DNA of 6,706 nucleotides from Bog-756 sp963977795 (lineage in GTDB: Bacteria > Actinomycetota > Acidimicrobiia > Acidimicrobiales > RAAP-2), in NCBI GenBank assembly GCA_963977795.1, contig CAXBRB010000154.1, positions 1 to 6,706 on the forward strand, in the 5' to 3' direction. Position 1 is the first letter of the stretch. Each line of letters starts with the position of its first letter. This document shows positions 1 through 5,919 of this stretch, one piece after another. Below the pieces are notes generated by a model. The model worked only from the letters and a program-made list of their open reading frames with translations. It did no database searches and had not been told where the DNA came from. The position numbers and the translations under genes are program-made.

Positions 1-299
1 GGCTGGATGAAACCGGTGAGCTGCTCGATGGTGGGAGTGCGGAACACGGGTGACGTGTCGCGGATGAAGTCGATCCAGAACTGCCCTGCTGCTTCCGGCG
101 GCGCGTCCGGATCGGGCTCGGCCGGCGCTGCGAGGTTCACGAGGTCCTCGACGAAACCGAGCGGCTCGAGCCGGCCCTCCCAACTGGCTTCGGCGGCGAA
201 GATCACCGTGTGACCGCGCTGGCGCAGGATGTTGCCGATGCCGATGCAGTTGTTGGTGGGTCCGTAGGCGCTCTCGGGCATGAACAGGAATCGAGCCAT
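1..299 (-). CDS. MGT/GT1-family glycosyltransferase, N-terminal fragment
   Basis: The - strand is open from the ATG at 299-297 to the window edge, giving 99 residues of a protein whose family is usually near 400. It starts MARFLFMPESAYGPTNN, then has a helix and strand pattern with IGIGNILRQRGHTVIFAAEA at about residues 18-37. That G-x-x-L-x-x-RGH-x-V-x-F-A signature is typical of the N-terminal Rossmann domain of macrolide-type and UDP-glycosyltransferases (GT1/GT28 fold), which bind the acceptor there. The nucleotide-sugar-binding C-terminal half lies outside the window, so donor and acceptor cannot be named. It diverges from the sugar kinase with about 50 nt between starts. A TAGAAC hexamer (312-307, - strand) lies 7 nt before the ATG, which would suit a leaderless mRNA, though its last base is off consensus. 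Family assignment is fairly firm; substrate unknown. Confidence 0.75.
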   Translation of the reverse strand, partial: MARFLFMPESAYGPTNNCIGIGNILRQRGHTVIFAAEASWEGRLEPLGFVEDLVNLAAPAEPDPDAPPEAAGQFWIDFIRDTSPVFRTPTIEQLTGFIQ

Positions 300-306
300 G
301 GGCGTT

Positions 307-343
307 GTTCTAGCCCATGCGACGGTGGGCTCGTCACTAGGGT
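307..343. promoter_or_regulatory. Divergent promoter region, possible leaderless starts
   Basis: The short gap between the glycosyltransferase and the kinase holds two -10-like hexamers facing outward. On the + strand TAGGGT (338-343) ends 7 nt before the ATG at 351. On the - strand TAGAAC (312-307) ends 7 nt before the ATG at 299. Actinobacterial leaderless genes typically show TANNNT 6-9 nt before the start codon. No convincing -35 box is seen. The assignment is inference from spacing and motif. Confidence 0.35.
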
Positions 344-350
344 GATGCCG

Positions 351-1352
351 ATGGTCGAGTCCGGTCGGTCTGCGGCAGTTGCCTCGCAACTGGTGGGCCG
401 CGCGCTCGAGGGCGAGCGGGCCATCGCCGTCGATCAGACCAACCACAGCGTGGTGGTGGCCGAGACGGTGGTGGTGAAGTGGCTGCAACCCCCGGTGCCG
501 GCGCCTCACCCGGGTGTCGACCTGTTGCGGTACCTCGCCGCCCGTGGCTTTGCGCACATGCCCGGGTTCGTGGGCGTGTACGAGGTCGACGACATGGTGC
601 TGGCGGTAGTGACCGAGTTCGTGCCGGGGGCGCTCGACGGGTGGGACTGGTACGTCGATGACGTCGACGCGTGGCTGCGCGGCGAGTTGGAGTTCGACGT
701 GCTCGTCGAGTCGGCCCGCGAGATGGGCGACATCACGTCGCAGTTGCATGATGCGCTCTCGGGCCTGCAACGCAGCGCCGTGTCGGTGCGGGCGTACCAC
801 GCTCAGGCCGATTCGATGCTCCAGCAGGCGATGCGTCTGGTCGAGGGTGATGAGGGACATCGGCTCCGCTCGCTCGAACGGTCGGTTCGCGTCGCGCTCG
901 AACCGCTGCGCGACGAACGGCAGATACCCGCCCATCGAATCCACGGCGATCTGCACGCCGGCCAGTTCCTGCGGGTGGGGTCGGGCGCGAATGCGAGCCG
1001 GCAACTGCTCACCGACTTCGACGGCAACCCGCTGGCCGAACCCGCGGAACGGCGACTGGCGCAGAGTCCGTTGCGCGACCTCGCAGGACTGCTGCAGTCG
1101 ATCGATCACGTCGGCCGCATCGTGGTGAAACGTCGCCATCCCGATCGTCGGCGCGATGTCGACACGTTCATCAACGCCGCTGTGGCTGCGGCGCTCGGCG
1201 CCTACTCGGCGCACCACGCCGTCGACGACGCGATCGTTCGCGCCCTGCGGGTGGCACAGGAACTGCACGAGTACTGCTATGCGGCAACGCATCTGCCGAA
1301 GTGGATGTACGTGCCCGACGAGGCGTTGCCCGCGTTGCTCGCCCGTCGCTGA
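351..1352 (+). CDS. Maltokinase-like sugar kinase, probable glucosamine kinase
   Basis: A 333-residue kinase of the aminoglycoside-phosphotransferase/maltokinase fold. Visible motifs are the ATP-site lysine in VVVKWL (K43), the hinge-like VTEFVPGALDGWDW (88-100), the catalytic loop HRIHGDLHAGQFL (H198, D200) and the metal-binding TDFDG (D222, D224). The start of the protein, with DQTNHSVV and PHPGVDLL before the lobe, resembles the N-terminal cap of Mak-type enzymes. The family phosphorylates maltose (trehalose-glycogen route) or, in a described actinobacterial subgroup, glucosamine. The protein is shorter than Mak (about 450) and sits next to a GlmS-like SIS isomerase rather than trehalose or glycogen genes, so glucosamine or another amino sugar is the better guess. 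The frame is open back to 210, but that stretch lies antisense to the glycosyltransferase. ATG 345 is an alternative start; 351 is preferred because TAGGGT lies 7 nt upstream. The SIS gene follows after 26 nt. Confidence 0.75.
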   Translation: MVESGRSAAVASQLVGRALEGERAIAVDQTNHSVVVAETVVVKWLQPPVPAPHPGVDLLRYLAARGFAHMPGFVGVYEVDDMVLAVVTEFVPGALDGWDWYVDDVDAWLRGELEFDVLVESAREMGDITSQLHDALSGLQRSAVSVRAYHAQADSMLQQAMRLVEGDEGHRLRSLERSVRVALEPLRDERQIPAHRIHGDLHAGQFLRVGSGANASRQLLTDFDGNPLAEPAERRLAQSPLRDLAGLLQSIDHVGRIVVKRRHPDRRRDVDTFINAAVAAALGAYSAHHAVDDAIVRALRVAQELHEYCYAATHLPKWMYVPDEALPALLARR

Positions 1353-1364
1353 CGAACACCCTGT

Positions 1365-1370
1365 GGCAGG
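1365..1370 (+). promoter_or_regulatory. Ribosome binding site deciding the SIS gene start
   Basis: GGCAGG lies 8 nt before the GTG at 1379 in the gap after the kinase stop. It is the only purine-rich site there and favours this GTG over the in-frame ATG at 1301, which lies inside the kinase. Confidence 0.5.
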
Positions 1371-1378
1371 CTCTCCCA

Positions 1379-2200
1379 GTGGACCCGGCACTGTTCCAGG
1401 ACGACCTCGAGGCCAAACCGCGCTGGCTGCGCACGTTGGCGTCACGTCTGCCGGCCACCGTGTGGCCGGTGCAGCCGGGCTCGTCGCTGTTGCTCACCGG
1501 TATGGGTTCGAGTTGGTTCGCAGCCGATGTGGCGGCCCGACGCCTTCGCCGCGCCGGTGTGTGGGCGGTGGCCGACCTCGCATCGGTCGAGGGGTCACTG
1601 CCGCCCGCAGCCAACCTCACCGTCATCGGCATCACCGCGTCAGGAGGCAGCGGCGAGACGCTGGCCCAACTCGAGGCGCATCACGGCGTGAGCAACACCG
1701 TGGTGCTCACCAACACCGACGGCCTGTCGTTGCCGGCGCGGCACACCATGCTCATGCATGCCGGGCCGGAGGCGGGCGGTGTGGCCTGCCGCAGCTATCT
1801 GCACACCTTGGTGTTGCTGCTCCATCTCGAGCACCAACTCACCGGAGGACTGCCCGAACTGCCCGCCCAGGTGTTGCACGCGGCCGAGGCGATCGAGCAC
1901 CTGCTCGACACCCGGTCGACCTGGTTGCCGCCGGTGCTCGACGTGCTCGACGGCCCGCAGGGCACGTGGCTGTTGGCGCCTGCTGAACGACTCGGTTCGG
2001 CACTGCAGGGCGCGCTCATGTTGCGCGAAGGCCCGCGGCGGGCGGCCGACGGATGTGAGACCGGCGACTGGAACCACGTCGACGTGTACCTCACCAAGAG
2101 CCTCGACTACCGCGCCCTGCTGTTCCCCGGCTCGCGTCACGACGCCGCCGCCGTGGAGTGGATGCGCGAACGCGGGAGTCGCCTGGTGGTGTTCGGCAAG
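1379..2200 (+). CDS. GlmS-like SIS sugar-phosphate isomerase, C-terminally truncated
   Basis: About 274 residues of a two-domain SIS protein resembling the isomerase half of GlmS without the glutaminase domain. The first SIS domain shows the phosphate loop GMGSSW (41-46), ITASGGSGETL (85-95), VVLTN (108-112) and AGPE (128-131), equivalent to the AGPE of GlmS. The second shows LGSALQGALMLREG, then WNHVDVYL. E217 and H233 are 16 residues apart, as are the isomerase residues E488 and H504 of E. coli GlmS, so both look conserved; the lysine matching K485 is replaced by M214. The C-tail, which carries catalytic K603 in GlmS, is lost because the gene is cut at the join with the next DNA piece near 2200. 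The family interconverts or deaminates fructose-6-phosphate and amino-sugar phosphates. Beside an amino-sugar kinase, glucosamine-6-phosphate deamination or isomerisation is likely but not proven. Confidence 0.7.
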
Positions 2201-2212
2201 CCATCGGCGTCG
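2195..2212. other. Join between two unrelated DNA pieces
   Basis: The + strand SIS gene stays convincing up to about VVFG (codon ending near 2197). The - strand tyrA stays convincing down to about GADAD (near 2204). Each then runs into the antisense of the other, so both lose their C-terminal parts at the same point. Codons in G or C become nearly exclusive to the right. There is no repeat, insertion sequence or att site here. Misassembly is more likely than natural recombination. Confidence 0.85.
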
Positions 2213-2619
2213 GCCCCGGCCACCCCGACCTGCTCGCTGCCGGCCATCGGGTGGCCCCCGACGAAGCGGGGGTGGTCGCAGGCGGCCACCAGCGGCGCCT
2301 TGACGCCGGCCACGTCGGTCACCACCGCGGTGCCGCTCCACCGCCCGGAGGTCAGCACCTCGGAGACCACCGCCGGGGTCACGTGCACCGGGGTGGCCAC
2401 CACCACCAGGTCGGCGTCGAGGTCCTCGCCCTCGGCGTCGAGGACGCCGAGGGCCACCGCCCGGGCGGCCACGCCGGGGGCGGCGTCGGTGCCCGAGACG
2501 TGCCAGCCCCGGGACCGCAGGGCGAGGCCGACCGAGCCGCCGATGAGGCCCGTCCCGATGACCATGGCCCGTCCGGCCGACCCCCGGCCGCCGGCCGGCT
2601 CAGCCGGGGAGGTCGTCAC
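2201..2619 (-). CDS. tyrA: Prephenate dehydrogenase, C-terminally truncated
   Basis: About 139 residues of the NAD(P)-binding half of prephenate dehydrogenase, which oxidatively decarboxylates prephenate to 4-hydroxyphenylpyruvate for tyrosine synthesis. The Rossmann motif is VIGTGLIGGSVGLAL (20-34), with D45 at the end of the second strand as the usual cofactor-selecting acid. VVVATPVHV (72-80), TDVAGVK (101-107) and the family signature FVGGHPMAGSE (119-129, catalytic H123) follow. The helical dimerisation domain, about half of a protein near 280-360 residues, is missing because the DNA joins another piece at about 2200. The GTG at 2619 overlaps the end of aroH by 20 nt; the ATG at 2565, just before the Rossmann strand, is an alternative start. 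Pairing with aroH means chorismate is turned to prephenate and then towards tyrosine by adjacent genes. Confidence 0.88.
2428..2454. repeat. Perfect 12-bp inverted repeat inside tyrA
   Basis: GCCCTCGGCGTC (2428-2439) and its exact complement GACGCCGAGGGC (2443-2454) flank a GAG loop. On the coding strand it spells ALGV, then L, then DAEG. It could form a strong hairpin in the mRNA, but high GC and common codons may explain it. Confidence 0.6.
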
Positions 2620-2965
2620 GGAGCCCCTGGGCTCCTTCGAGGTAGACGTGGCGGATGTCGGCCCGGCTGCGCTCGGTGGTGGCGTGCACCATCACCCGGA
2701 TGCACCGGGGGGTCGACCCGGTGATGGCCAGCTCCCGGGCGCAGATGAGCGGGACCGCGCCGAGGCCCATGGTGCGGGCTGCGGTGGCCGGGAACATCGA
2801 CACGATGTCGTCGGTGGCCGTGAAGAGGATGGAGATCAGGTCGTCCTCGGCCAGGTCGTTGCGCTCGAGCACGGCGCCGAGCAGGGTCACCACCCGCTCC
2901 GTGATGGCCTCGGGTGTGTCCTCGTCGACAGTGGTGGCGCCACGGACGGCGCGGACGGCGGTCAT
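2600..2965 (-). CDS. aroH: Chorismate mutase, monofunctional AroH type
   Basis: A complete 121-residue protein of the trimeric AroH fold (Bacillus subtilis type), not the helical AroQ type common in other bacteria. It rearranges chorismate to prephenate, the branch point to phenylalanine and tyrosine. It opens with AVRGATTVDEDT and contains FTATDDIVSMFPATAAR (48-64), VPLICARE (71-78), RCIRVMVH (87-94) and RHVYLEGAQGLRDDL (105-119). The active-site residues known from B. subtilis AroH (R7, C75, E78, R90, Y108) correspond to R8, C75, E78, R90 and Y108, so it should be active. It starts 12 nt after the rluB stop, and its end overlaps tyrA by 20 nt, so the two are probably translated together. 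No strong Shine-Dalgarno sequence precedes the ATG. Confidence 0.93.
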   Translation of the reverse strand: MTAVRAVRGATTVDEDTPEAITERVVTLLGAVLERNDLAEDDLISILFTATDDIVSMFPATAARTMGLGAVPLICARELAITGSTPRCIRVMVHATTERSRADIRHVYLEGAQGLRDDLPG

Positions 2966-2977
2966 CGTGTCGGCATG

Positions 2978-3733
2978 TTAGCCAGGGCCCGGCTCGGCGG
3001 CGGCGGCCAGGGCCCGCACCTCGTCGAAGGTCAGCGGCCGGTAGGAGCCGGGGGCCAGCGACGGGTCGGCCAGCGGACCGATCCGGGTCCGCACCAGGCG
3101 CTCGACGGGATGGCCCACGGTGTCGCACATGCGCCGCACCTGGCGGTTGCGCCCCTCGTGGATGACGATGCGCAGGAGCGACGGGGCCACCACGGCGACC
3201 TTGGCCGGGGCGGTGGGCCCGTCGTCGAGGTCCACGCCCTCCCGCAGGGCCCGCACGGCGGCCGGCGACGGGGTGCCCGACACCTGGACCAGGTACTCCT
3301 TGGGCACCCCGTAGGAGGGGTGGGTGAGGCGGTGGGTGAGCTCGCCGTCGTTGGTGACGATGATGAGGCCCTCGGAGTCCATGTCCAGGCGACCCACCGG
3401 GAAGGCACGGGGCTCGGCCGGGACCAGCCCGACCACCGTGGGCCGCCCGTGGGTGTCCTCGGCGGTGGAGACCACGCCCGGCGGCTTGTTGACCAGGTAG
3501 TGCACCAGTCCCGGCCGGACCGGCACCGGGACGCCATCCAGCTCGATGAGGTCGGTCTCCACATCGACCCGGCGGCCGAGCACGGGGAGCTCCCCGTTGA
3601 CCGTGACCCGCCCGTCACTGATGAGGTCCTCGCACACCCGCCTGGACCCGAGCCCGGCCCGGGCCAGCACCTTCTGGAGTCGCTCGCCCTCGTGGCTCCC
3701 GCCCGGTCCGCTCGGCGGCCCGTCGTCAGGCAT
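2978..3733 (-). CDS. rluB: 23S rRNA pseudouridine synthase, RluB/RsuA family
   Basis: A 251-residue enzyme that isomerises uridine in rRNA. An S4 RNA-binding domain (about 18-64: ERLQKVLARAGLGSRRVCED, then GRVTVNG) precedes the catalytic domain. Its signature is FPVGRLDMDSEGLIIVTNDG (111-130), with catalytic aspartate D117. KPPGVVST (83-90) and HEGRNRQVRRM (192-202) are further family motifs. The frame is open upstream to 3862, but the ATG at 3733 is chosen: it overlaps the scpB stop by 8 nt, and the upstream stretch is antisense-like residue soup within scpB. The gene regularly follows scpB in actinobacteria, which supports the call. RluB versus another RsuA/RluB/E/F member, and therefore the exact uridine, cannot be told from sequence alone, though the operon position suits RluB. 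Confidence 0.92.
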   Translation of the reverse strand: MPDDGPPSGPGGSHEGERLQKVLARAGLGSRRVCEDLISDGRVTVNGELPVLGRRVDVETDLIELDGVPVPVRPGLVHYLVNKPPGVVSTAEDTHGRPTVVGLVPAEPRAFPVGRLDMDSEGLIIVTNDGELTHRLTHPSYGVPKEYLVQVSGTPSPAAVRALREGVDLDDGPTAPAKVAVVAPSLLRIVIHEGRNRQVRRMCDTVGHPVERLVRTRIGPLADPSLAPGSYRPLTFDEVRALAAAAEPGPG

Positions 3734-4304
3734 CGGCGGCCGGGCGCATCTGCTCCTCGATCTCGGCCAGGGCTTCGGGCCCGGGCAGCAGGTCCTCCAC
3801 CGGGGGCAGCTGGTCCAGCCGGTCGAGGCCGAGCCGCTCCAGGAAGGCGTCGGTGGTGGCATAGAGGACGGCCTGGCCGGGACCGGGCGCCCGGCCCACC
3901 GGGGTGATGTAGCCGCGGTGCTCGAGCAGCCGGGTCACCCCGTCCACGTTCACCCCTCGCAGGGCGGCCACCTGGGCCCGGCTGACCGGCTGCTTGTAGG
4001 CGATGATGGCCAGGGTCTCGAGGGCCGCCGCCGACAGGCGGGAGGAGACGCCGACGTTGGCGAAGCGCTCCACGTAGGGGGCGAGGTCGGGATGGGTCTG
4101 GATGCGCAGGCCGCCGGCGATCCGCACGACCTCGAAGCCGCGGCCACCGTCCCGGCACGAGGCGATCAGCTCCTCGCACACAGCCTCTACCTGCTCGACC
4201 GGCAGCTCGAGCAGCTCGGCCAGGATGCCGGTCGGGACGGGCTCCACGGCCACGATCAGGACCGCTTCGACGGCCCGGGCTTCGGGGGAGAGCGGCACGG
4301 TCAT
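3726..4304 (-). CDS. scpB: Segregation and condensation protein B
   Basis: A complete 192-residue ScpB, the winged-helix kleisin-partner (kite) subunit that dimerises and binds ScpA in the SMC-ScpAB condensin, which compacts and separates sister chromosomes. Family features are AVEAVLIVAVEPV (11-23), GFEVVRIAGGLRIQTHPDLAPYV (57-78), the signature LSAAALETLAIIAYKQPVSR (90-109), then IRG-like ALRGVNVDGV and LLEHRGYI (126-133). TTDAFLERLGL (150-160) closes the second winged helix. The ATG start overlaps the scpA stop as ATGA (4301-4304), a strong sign of coupled translation at fixed stoichiometry. Its own stop lies inside the start of rluB. No smc gene is in the window. Confidence 0.94.
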   Translation of the reverse strand: MTVPLSPEARAVEAVLIVAVEPVPTGILAELLELPVEQVEAVCEELIASCRDGGRGFEVVRIAGGLRIQTHPDLAPYVERFANVGVSSRLSAAALETLAIIAYKQPVSRAQVAALRGVNVDGVTRLLEHRGYITPVGRAPGPGQAVLYATTDAFLERLGLDRLDQLPPVEDLLPGPEALAEIEEQMRPAADA

Positions 4305-5113
4305 CCTTCGTACTCGTCGGTGGCGTACTCGCCGGTGGCGTAGGCGTCGGTCGGGAGGCCGGTCACCGAGAGCCCGGTGGGCGCTCCCTCCACCCAGGCC
4401 ACCTCCAGGTCGCCGAAGGTGTGGCCCTGGTCGAGGGCGACCCGGCCCTGCTTGCACAGCTCGAGGAGGGCCAGGAAGCGGACGATGATCTCGATGCGGC
4501 TGGTCAGGTGGCCGGTGAGCTGGCGGAACGTGGCCCGGCCGGCCCCGGGGAGGCGGCGGACCATCTCGGTCACGGCGTCGGCCACCGTCACCGCGTCCAC
4601 CGTCACGTGGTAGAGGTCGACCACCGGGGCGGGCCGCTCGGCCGTGGCCCGCATGAAGGCGGCGGCCACCTGCTCGGGCGTGACGCCCTCGAGGAGGTCG
4701 GGGGCGTGGACCACGAAGTCCGGGTCGAGCCCGGCGGTGCGGGGGACGGCCCGGGCGGCCTGCTCGATGAGCAGGGCGAACCCGTCGGCCGCCGCGGCGT
4801 AGGCCTGGCACTCCAGGAGGCGGGCCAGCAGCAGGTCCCGCTCCTCCCAGCCCACCAGCTCCTCGTCGGGCTCGATGTCGCCGGAGCCGGGGAGGAGCCG
4901 CTTGGACTTCAGCTCCACCAGCATGGCCGCCGTGGTCAGGAACTCCGAGAGGACCGGGAGGTCGACGGCGTCCCAGGCCGCCACCTCGGCCAGGAAGGCC
5001 TCCACCACGTCGGCCAGGGGGACCTCGAAGATGTCCAACTGGTGGCCGGTGACCAGGTGGAGCAGGGCCTCGATGGGGCCCTCGTAGGCCGGGACGGAGA
5101 CGGTGGCGACCAC
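4301..5113 (-). CDS. scpA: Segregation and condensation protein A (kleisin)
   Basis: A 270-residue kleisin that bridges the SMC ATPase heads and binds the ScpB dimer. The N-terminal family motif is YEGPIEALLHLVTGHQLDIF, with DIFEVPLADVVEAFL after it; LPVLSEFLTTAAMLVELKSKRLLP follows. The C-terminal winged helix includes TFRQLTGHLTSRIEIIVRFLALLELCKQG and GDLEVAW. The end carries a repetitive acidic and tyrosine-rich tail (DAYATGEYATDEYEG). Two GTG starts are possible, 5122 and 5113. I chose 5113 because TAGGGT (5126-5121, - strand) lies exactly 7 nt upstream, as for a leaderless mRNA, and would overlap the 5122 start. It heads the operon scpA-scpB-rluB-aroH-tyrA and diverges from trpS. Confidence 0.93.
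   Translation of the reverse strand: MVATVSVPAYEGPIEALLHLVTGHQLDIFEVPLADVVEAFLAEVAAWDAVDLPVLSEFLTTAAMLVELKSKRLLPGSGDIEPDEELVGWEERDLLLARLLECQAYAAAADGFALLIEQAARAVPRTAGLDPDFVVHAPDLLEGVTPEQVAAAFMRATAERPAPVVDLYHVTVDAVTVADAVTEMVRRLPGAGRATFRQLTGHLTSRIEIIVRFLALLELCKQGRVALDQGHTFGDLEVAWVEGAPTGLSVTGLPTDAYATGEYATDEYEG
4310..4354. repeat. 15-bp tandem repeat at the 3' end of scpA
   Basis: Copies at 4310-4324 and 4325-4339 (GTACTCGTCGGTGGC) differ at one base, and a third, degenerate copy lies at 4340-4354. In the scpA frame they encode the repeated pentapeptide AT(G/D)EY in the C-terminal tail, beyond the conserved winged helix. Confidence 0.7.
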
Positions 5114-5120
5114 GGGCCGC

Positions 5121-5126
5121 ACCCTA
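5121..5126 (-). promoter_or_regulatory. Possible -10 box of the scpA operon
   Basis: TAGGGT on the - strand fits TANNNT and stands 7 nt before the GTG at 5113, the same hexamer and spacing as before the kinase at 351. No clear -35 box is seen. Inference only. Confidence 0.4.
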
Positions 5127-5138
5127 TCGGCTCCGCCG

Positions 5139-5165
5139 GCCGGTCCCGTGCACCAGCCGGTCCCG
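5139..5165. repeat. 10-bp direct repeat between scpA and trpS
   Basis: GCCGGTCCCG occurs at 5139-5148 and again at 5156-5165, separated by 7 nt. The pair covers the region just upstream of the trpS -10 candidate. It could be an operator or chance in a GC-rich gap. Confidence 0.5.
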
Positions 5166-5167
5166 CC

Positions 5168-5173
5168 TACGAT
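5168..5173 (+). promoter_or_regulatory. trpS: Possible -10 box of a leaderless trpS transcript
   Basis: TACGAT lies 8 nt before the trpS ATG at 5182 and no Shine-Dalgarno sequence is present, so transcription probably starts at or next to the start codon. Confidence 0.45.
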
Positions 5174-5181
5174 GCGTCCTC

Positions 5182-5919
5182 ATGTCCCGCGTCCTCTCCG
5201 GCATCCAGCCCAGCGGCGACCTCCACCTGGGCAACTACCTGGGGGCCATCCGGGCCTGGGTGGCCGACCAGGACGTGCACGACGCCTTCTACTGCATCGT
5301 CGACCTCCACGCCCTCACCCTGGACATCGATCCGGCCGCCCTGCGCTCCCGGACCCACGACACCGCCCTCGACCTGCTGGCCGCCGGGCTCGATCCCGAG
5401 CGGTGCACCCTCTTCGTCCAGAGCCACGTGCCCGAGCACGCCCAGATGGCCTGGCTGCTGGAGTGCACGGCCACCATGGGCGAGCTCCGCCGGATGACCC
5501 AGTTCAAGGACAAGAGCGCCGGCCAGGACTCGGTGCGAGTCGGCCTGTTCACCTATCCGGTGCTCCAGGCGGCCGACATCGTCCTCTACGACGCCGAGCG
5601 GGTGCCCGTCGGCGACGACCAGCGCCAGCACCTCGAGCTGGCCCGGGAGGTGGCCGGCCGCTTCAACCACCGCTTCGGCCCGGTGCTGGTGGTGCCCGAG
5701 GCGGCGGTGCCCGCCGCCGGCGCCCGGGTGATGGACCTCCAGCACCCCGAGCGGAAGATGTCCAAGTCGGTCTCCTCCCCCCTGGGCACCGTCCTGATGC
5801 TGGACAGCCCCGAGGAGGTCGTCCGCAAGGTCAAGAAGGCCGTCAAGGTCAACATCGCCCGCAACCTGGCCGCCAACAAGCCCGCCGCCAAGGCTGCCGG
5901 CGTGGCAGTCACGGAGCTC
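5182..5919 (+). CDS. trpS: Tryptophanyl-tRNA synthetase, C-terminally truncated
   Basis: A class I aminoacyl-tRNA synthetase that charges tRNA-Trp, about two thirds complete. SGIQPSGDLHLGNYLGAI (6-23) holds the HIGH-equivalent HLGN (15-18). FVQSHVPEHAQMAWLL (78-93), TQFKDK (106-111), YPVLQAADIVLYDA (125-138), PVGDDQRQHLELAREVA (142-158) and RKMSKS (191-196) are all family motifs, with KMSKS the ATP-binding loop. Family proteins are near 330 residues and continue after this point with a TD..RYD..KPG..NLL stretch. Here the match stops at about V221 (5844), and residues 222-246 do not look like TrpS. The frame then runs on, uninterrupted, into antisense of the phosphate acetyltransferase to 6237; that extension is not part of the gene. 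The C-terminal anticodon-recognition helices are lost, so the gene as assembled would not work. Confidence 0.9.

Noticed and set aside
7..213. A small + strand open frame at the left edge
   Set aside because: It is antisense to the glycosyltransferase fragment and Ser/Gly-rich without any recognisable motif.
210..350. An N-terminal extension of the kinase to the in-frame ATG at 210
   Set aside because: It would overlap the glycosyltransferase start on the other strand and adds no family-like sequence.
2195..2212. An insertion, phage or integron boundary at the first join
   Set aside because: No inverted or direct repeats, integrase, transposase or tRNA is nearby, and both flanking genes are ordinary chromosomal genes cut mid-domain.
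3734..3862. A longer RluB starting at 3862
   Set aside because: The extra 43 residues are out-of-frame scpB sequence. The ATG at 3733 overlapping the scpB stop fits the family start.
1301..3907. An 868-codon + strand frame that could be a novel SIS fusion protein
   Set aside because: Only about 1379-2200 resembles a protein. The rest is antisense to tyrA, aroH and rluB, which have full family motifs on the other strand, and its residues are low-complexity Gly/Arg/His/Pro.
5914..5919. GAGCTC palindrome at the second join, as a cloning-site scar
   Set aside because: A single 6-bp palindrome is expected by chance in DNA this GC-rich, and no vector or linker sequence is next to it.
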